Positions 61,467 to 64,000 of a DNA stretch of 64,000 nucleotides are shown here, one piece after another. How positions within the stretch are numbered: the stretch's first letter is position 1; each line of letters starts with the position of its first letter. Both the position numbers and the translations under genes were made by a program. Below the pieces are notes generated by a model, which had not been told where the DNA came from, made no database searches, and saw nothing but the letters and a program-made list of their open reading frames with translations. The DNA is from Gammaproteobacteria bacterium (lineage in GTDB: Bacteria > Pseudomonadota > Gammaproteobacteria > Enterobacterales > Alteromonadaceae), in NCBI GenBank assembly GCA_018222985.1, contig JAAEZG010000003.1, positions 238,234 through 302,233 on the forward strand, read 5' to 3'.

Positions 61467-62621
61467 ATGAAAACCGCACTCGTTATTGTTGTACTGCTGG
61501 TTGTTGGCTTATTGGTGGGGCCATTGTGGTCAGGCAATACTGGCTACGTTCTGCTATCGATAGGCCAATGGACCGTTGAAACCAGCGTTGTCGCAGCGCT
61601 AATTCTGCTTGTTATTGCCATACTTGTTCTGCGTGTGGTTTTTGCCTTTATCGCGCGCCTTGTGCGCGGTACCAAATGGGGCATGCGCTGGTTTGGTGAG
61701 CGCCGCCAACAAAAAGCTGAAACGGCCTTTCACGAGGCTCTAGTCGCATTGAATGACGGTGATTATGCAGGCAGTTCGCGTGCTGCAAATCGCGCCTGGC
61801 AGCTACGCAAGCAGCCAAACGATGCCCTACTCGCGGCGTATTCGGCGCAGCACATTGGCGACCTTAAACAAGCTCGAGAATGGCTAACTCATAGCGGAAA
61901 AACCGCGGACTTAGCCGTCTCTGAAATGCTCTATGCGTTACGCGACAATTCAAACAGCATCTCGTCACGTTTAACCGACTTAAAAGCCCTTCTGCGCGAT
62001 TACCCACGACATCCTGAACTGGTTCGCGCTGCAATCATGGGGTATCAGCGGTTACATCGTTATGATGATTTAGTCGGTTTATTACCAGTTGCTCGCGAGT
62101 TGAAGCTATTTAGCGACACTCAGTATGCAGCGATTGAGGAAGAAACTTATTACGCCTTGATGTTAGCGGCAGGGCGCCAAGGCGCCACAAAACTGCAAGA
62201 CTACTGGCAAAGTCTGCGCCGCGATGAACGTCGTGATGCGATTATTCGCCGGGCATACTTACGTGCTTTGGTCACCTTTGATCAAACCAAAGCCGCTGAC
62301 AAAGTTGCAGCACGCGCACTGAAGCGAGGCGAGCTCGATATTGCTGATTTACTGCAGAATAATTTGTTAGTTGCCGGCCCTGAATTGCGCGACATTGTGC
62401 AAGACGGCTTGAAGAAAAAGCCCGACGATGCATTTTTGCTGCAAGCCATTGGCCAAATGGCATTGACCACGAAAGACTACGCATTAGCTCAACGTGCTTT
62501 GCGCCGCGCTGCTGAACTAGCACCTTCACAACGGGTGTGGTTAGATTTAGCGGTGACTTACGATGCACTTGGCGATACCGCCAACGCATTGCAGTGTTAC
62601 CGTGAAGCAATGCGGGCTTAG
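61467..62621 (+). CDS. hemY: HemY-type membrane protein with TPR domain
   Basis: A 384-residue inner-membrane protein with two N-terminal helices (about 4-20 and 38-64), GTKWGMRWFGERRQQKAE after them, and a TPR-like periplasmic or cytoplasmic body ending in a clear repeat (PSQRVWLDLAVTYDALGDTANALQCYREAM by description, about 350-382). This is the proteobacterial HemY, unrelated to protoporphyrinogen oxidase HemY of Bacillus. It ends the hem set. Confidence 0.9.
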   Translation: MKTALVIVVLLVVGLLVGPLWSGNTGYVLLSIGQWTVETSVVAALILLVIAILVLRVVFAFIARLVRGTKWGMRWFGERRQQKAETAFHEALVALNDGDYAGSSRAANRAWQLRKQPNDALLAAYSAQHIGDLKQAREWLTHSGKTADLAVSEMLYALRDNSNSISSRLTDLKALLRDYPRHPELVRAAIMGYQRLHRYDDLVGLLPVARELKLFSDTQYAAIEEETYYALMLAAGRQGATKLQDYWQSLRRDERRDAIIRRAYLRALVTFDQTKAADKVAARALKRGELDIADLLQNNLLVAGPELRDIVQDGLKKKPDDAFLLQAIGQMALTTKDYALAQRALRRAAELAPSQRVWLDLAVTYDALGDTANALQCYREAMRA

Positions 62622-62655
62622 CTAGCCCGCATTGTTTATTCAGGTAACCGATGGC

Positions 62656-63231
62656 TTACTGACGAATACCTTCGATAGATAGGAAAATTTCTACCGTTTC
62701 AGCAGCGGGTCCTAAGTCGTACTCCATACCAAACTCGGCCGGCGTTAACGTCACTGCGCCTTCAAAGCCGCGACGGAATCCACCCCAAGGGTCTTGTCCT
62801 GCGCCAATTTCCTTCACATCAATGGCGATTTCTTTAGTGGTACCGTGCAAGGTAAAGTTACCTTTGAGTACGCCGGTGCCGTCGCCATTTGGGGCATAGC
62901 TGGTTGAAACGAACTTGGCTTGCGGGTATTTTTCGACATCAAAAAAATCGCCACTACGCAAATGCTTGTCACGCTCGGCGTGGTTACTATCAAGGCTGGC
63001 AACATCAATAGTGACATTGACTTTCGCTGCACTTGGGTTGGCTTCGTCATAGCTAAATGTGCCTTCGAAGTCATTAAACTGACCAAGTAACCAGCTATAA
63101 CCTAAGTGGCTAATTTTGAATTGTACGAATGCGTGCGCACCATCTGTATCAATAACATAATCAGCAGCTTGTGCCTGGCTTGCGCCAAATAGTGACGCGG
63201 TGATCAATGTTGCTAAAGCTAATTTTTTCAT
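62656..63231 (-). CDS. yceI: YceI-family periplasmic protein
   Basis: A 191-residue exported protein with a signal peptide (1-22, QAQA-A) and a YceI lipocalin-like barrel that binds isoprenoid quinone-type lipids in known structures. Landmarks are HAFVQFKISHLGYSWLLGQFNDFEGTF (about 34-60), HLRSGDFFDVEKYPQAKFVS and the C-terminal GPAAETVEIFLSIEG. It follows the cytochrome b561 gene by 29 bases, a frequent pairing. Confidence 0.92.
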   Translation of the reverse strand: MKKLALATLITASLFGASQAQAADYVIDTDGAHAFVQFKISHLGYSWLLGQFNDFEGTFSYDEANPSAAKVNVTIDVASLDSNHAERDKHLRSGDFFDVEKYPQAKFVSTSYAPNGDGTGVLKGNFTLHGTTKEIAIDVKEIGAGQDPWGGFRRGFEGAVTLTPAEFGMEYDLGPAAETVEIFLSIEGIRQ

Positions 63232-63260
63232 GGTAAATCTCCTTAGATAAATTTTTGGCG

Positions 63261-63812
63261 TTAGTCGTGATCAGTCTTACTGACTAACATACGTTTCAAA
63301 GTGGCGTCGCGGTTTATAAAATGATGTTTAAGCGCTGCTAACGCGTGCCCAGCAGCAGCGATAACTAAAGCTAAAGCGCTGTACCAGTGAACCTCACCGG
63401 CAATGTCTTCTTGATTGGGTATCCCAGTAATGAGCGCTGGTACTTCAAACCAATCAAATACCGAGATACCCCGGCCGTCCGCCGTTGAAATTAAGTAACC
63501 ACTAATCATGGTCACAAATAACAATGCGTAAATAATTCCATGTCCCCACCGAGCACCTTTTTGCTCCCAACTCGCGCCTAAAGGCTTAGGAGAAACGGTG
63601 TAGAACTTCCACGCTGAGCGCACAAGGGTAAGCAATAATAAGCTAATGCCGATGGACTTATGCCACCATGGCCCTAATCGATACCACGGGTCATAATAGC
63701 TTAGCGTTAGCATCCAATAGCCAAGTGCAAACAACCCGATAACGAGTAGTGCACTAAGCCAGTGAATTGCTATGGCTAGCCAACCGTAGCTTGCTGTTGT
63801 GTTTTTGATCAT
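63261..63812 (-). CDS. Cytochrome b561 family protein
   Basis: A 183-residue di-heme membrane protein with four helices. Histidines in AIAIHWLSALL, WWHKSIG, and VHWYSALALVIAAAGHALAALKHH are the likely heme ligands. Such proteins exchange electrons with quinones. With yceI it probably makes a two-gene unit. The region from 63813 to 64000 holds no gene, only the repeats listed next. Confidence 0.9.
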   Translation of the reverse strand: MIKNTTASYGWLAIAIHWLSALLVIGLFALGYWMLTLSYYDPWYRLGPWWHKSIGISLLLLTLVRSAWKFYTVSPKPLGASWEQKGARWGHGIIYALLFVTMISGYLISTADGRGISVFDWFEVPALITGIPNQEDIAGEVHWYSALALVIAAAGHALAALKHHFINRDATLKRMLVSKTDHD

Positions 63813-63924
63813 GTTCGCTGCTCGTTAGTTGTAACTTTGATCATTTTAGCGGAGTTTTGAATTAGTAATATCGAGTAGTTTAGATGATTAAGCTCGAAAA
63901 AATAGAATGAATTAAAAGCAAAGG

Positions 63925-64000
63925 CGATATTAGCTATTAGATATTGGATATTAGCGAAGGGCGAAGAGCAAAGGCGATATTAGCTATTAGATATTGGATA
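63925..64000. repeat. Two direct copies of the heptad repeat at the window end
   Basis: CG plus four heptads (ATATTAG, CTATTAG, ATATTGG, ATATTAG) fill 63925-63954. The same sequence starts again at 63975 and is cut by the window end, a period of 50 bases that includes the flanking AGCAAAGG. The copies are direct here, not inverted as at 40367 and 47766; an inverted partner may lie beyond the window. Confidence 0.8.

Noticed and set aside
63925..64000. Heptad repeats as a CRISPR array
   Set aside because: The unit is itself a 7-base tandem, the second copy is only 20 bases away with no unique spacer of normal length, and no cas genes are in the window.

Overview
The window is a 64 kb piece of a gammaproteobacterial chromosome of moderate GC content, densely coding, with both strands used. 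The gene orders pilQ-aroK-aroB-dam, lptM-lysA-dapF-DUF484-xerC-yigB-uvrD, cyaY, and hemC-hemD-hemX-hemY are those of free-living gammaproteobacteria. Together with the marine-type accessory genes they suggest an Alteromonadales-like organism. I could not fix the genus. No rRNA, tRNA, prophage, insertion sequence or CRISPR array was seen.

Layout. 0-5.5 kb: end of the type IV pilus secretin gene, then a tightly overlapping string aroK-aroB-dam-elaA-rsmJ-peroxiredoxin-flavoprotein. 5.5-6.5 kb: a decayed two-component locus, where a receiver-domain start is joined out of frame to the tail of a hybrid kinase. 6.5-10.2 kb: a copper-tolerance/disulfide set of the Scs type. 10.2-11.7 kb: an SDR dehydrogenase and a Mn-exporter-type membrane protein. 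11.8-16.8 kb: an unusual envelope module made of a secreted low-complexity protein, a beta-barrel, a subtilisin-like protease, an ECF sigma factor, its anti-sigma factor and a lipoprotein. 16.9-38.8 kb: an anaerobiosis, nitrate and nitric-oxide region (fnr, a di-iron repair protein, norR, ybaN, nnrS, ubiVU, ubiT, hemN, nrdDG, norB, tpm, narX, narK, narL, a ThDP decarboxylase, trhP and a ferredoxin). 38.8-39.4 kb: a toxin-antitoxin pair. 39.4-45 kb: a gcdH locus with a fused E1 dehydrogenase and a FabD-like acyltransferase. 45-50 kb: MscS channel, an unknown partner, a Vgb-like propeller, a LysE exporter and recQ. 50-62.6 kb: housekeeping genes. 62.7-63.8 kb: yceI and a cytochrome b561.

How it works together. 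The 17-37 kb region reads as one regulatory programme. FNR senses oxygen loss, NarX-NarL senses nitrate, and NorR senses NO. Matching sites are visible in the DNA: a perfect FNR box ahead of nrdGD, FNR-type boxes at fnr and hemN, a 7-2-7 NarL palindrome between narK and narL, and GGT-N7-ACC NorR sites paired with sigma-54 -24/-12 promoters at both norB and the di-iron repair gene. The targets supply oxygen-independent routes to ubiquinone (UbiUVT), heme (HemN) and deoxynucleotides (NrdDG), plus NO removal (quinol NorB, NnrS, the repair protein).

The best candidate for an undescribed system is the 11.8-16.8 kb module. The secreted protein and the N-terminal region of the protease share a strict four-residue Val/Ile periodicity, and the secreted-protein gene and the sigma-factor gene share an ECF-type promoter (GGAATAA-N14/15-CGTTATC). 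A family of heptad-based inverted repeats, found at four intergenic places, is the other unexplained structure.
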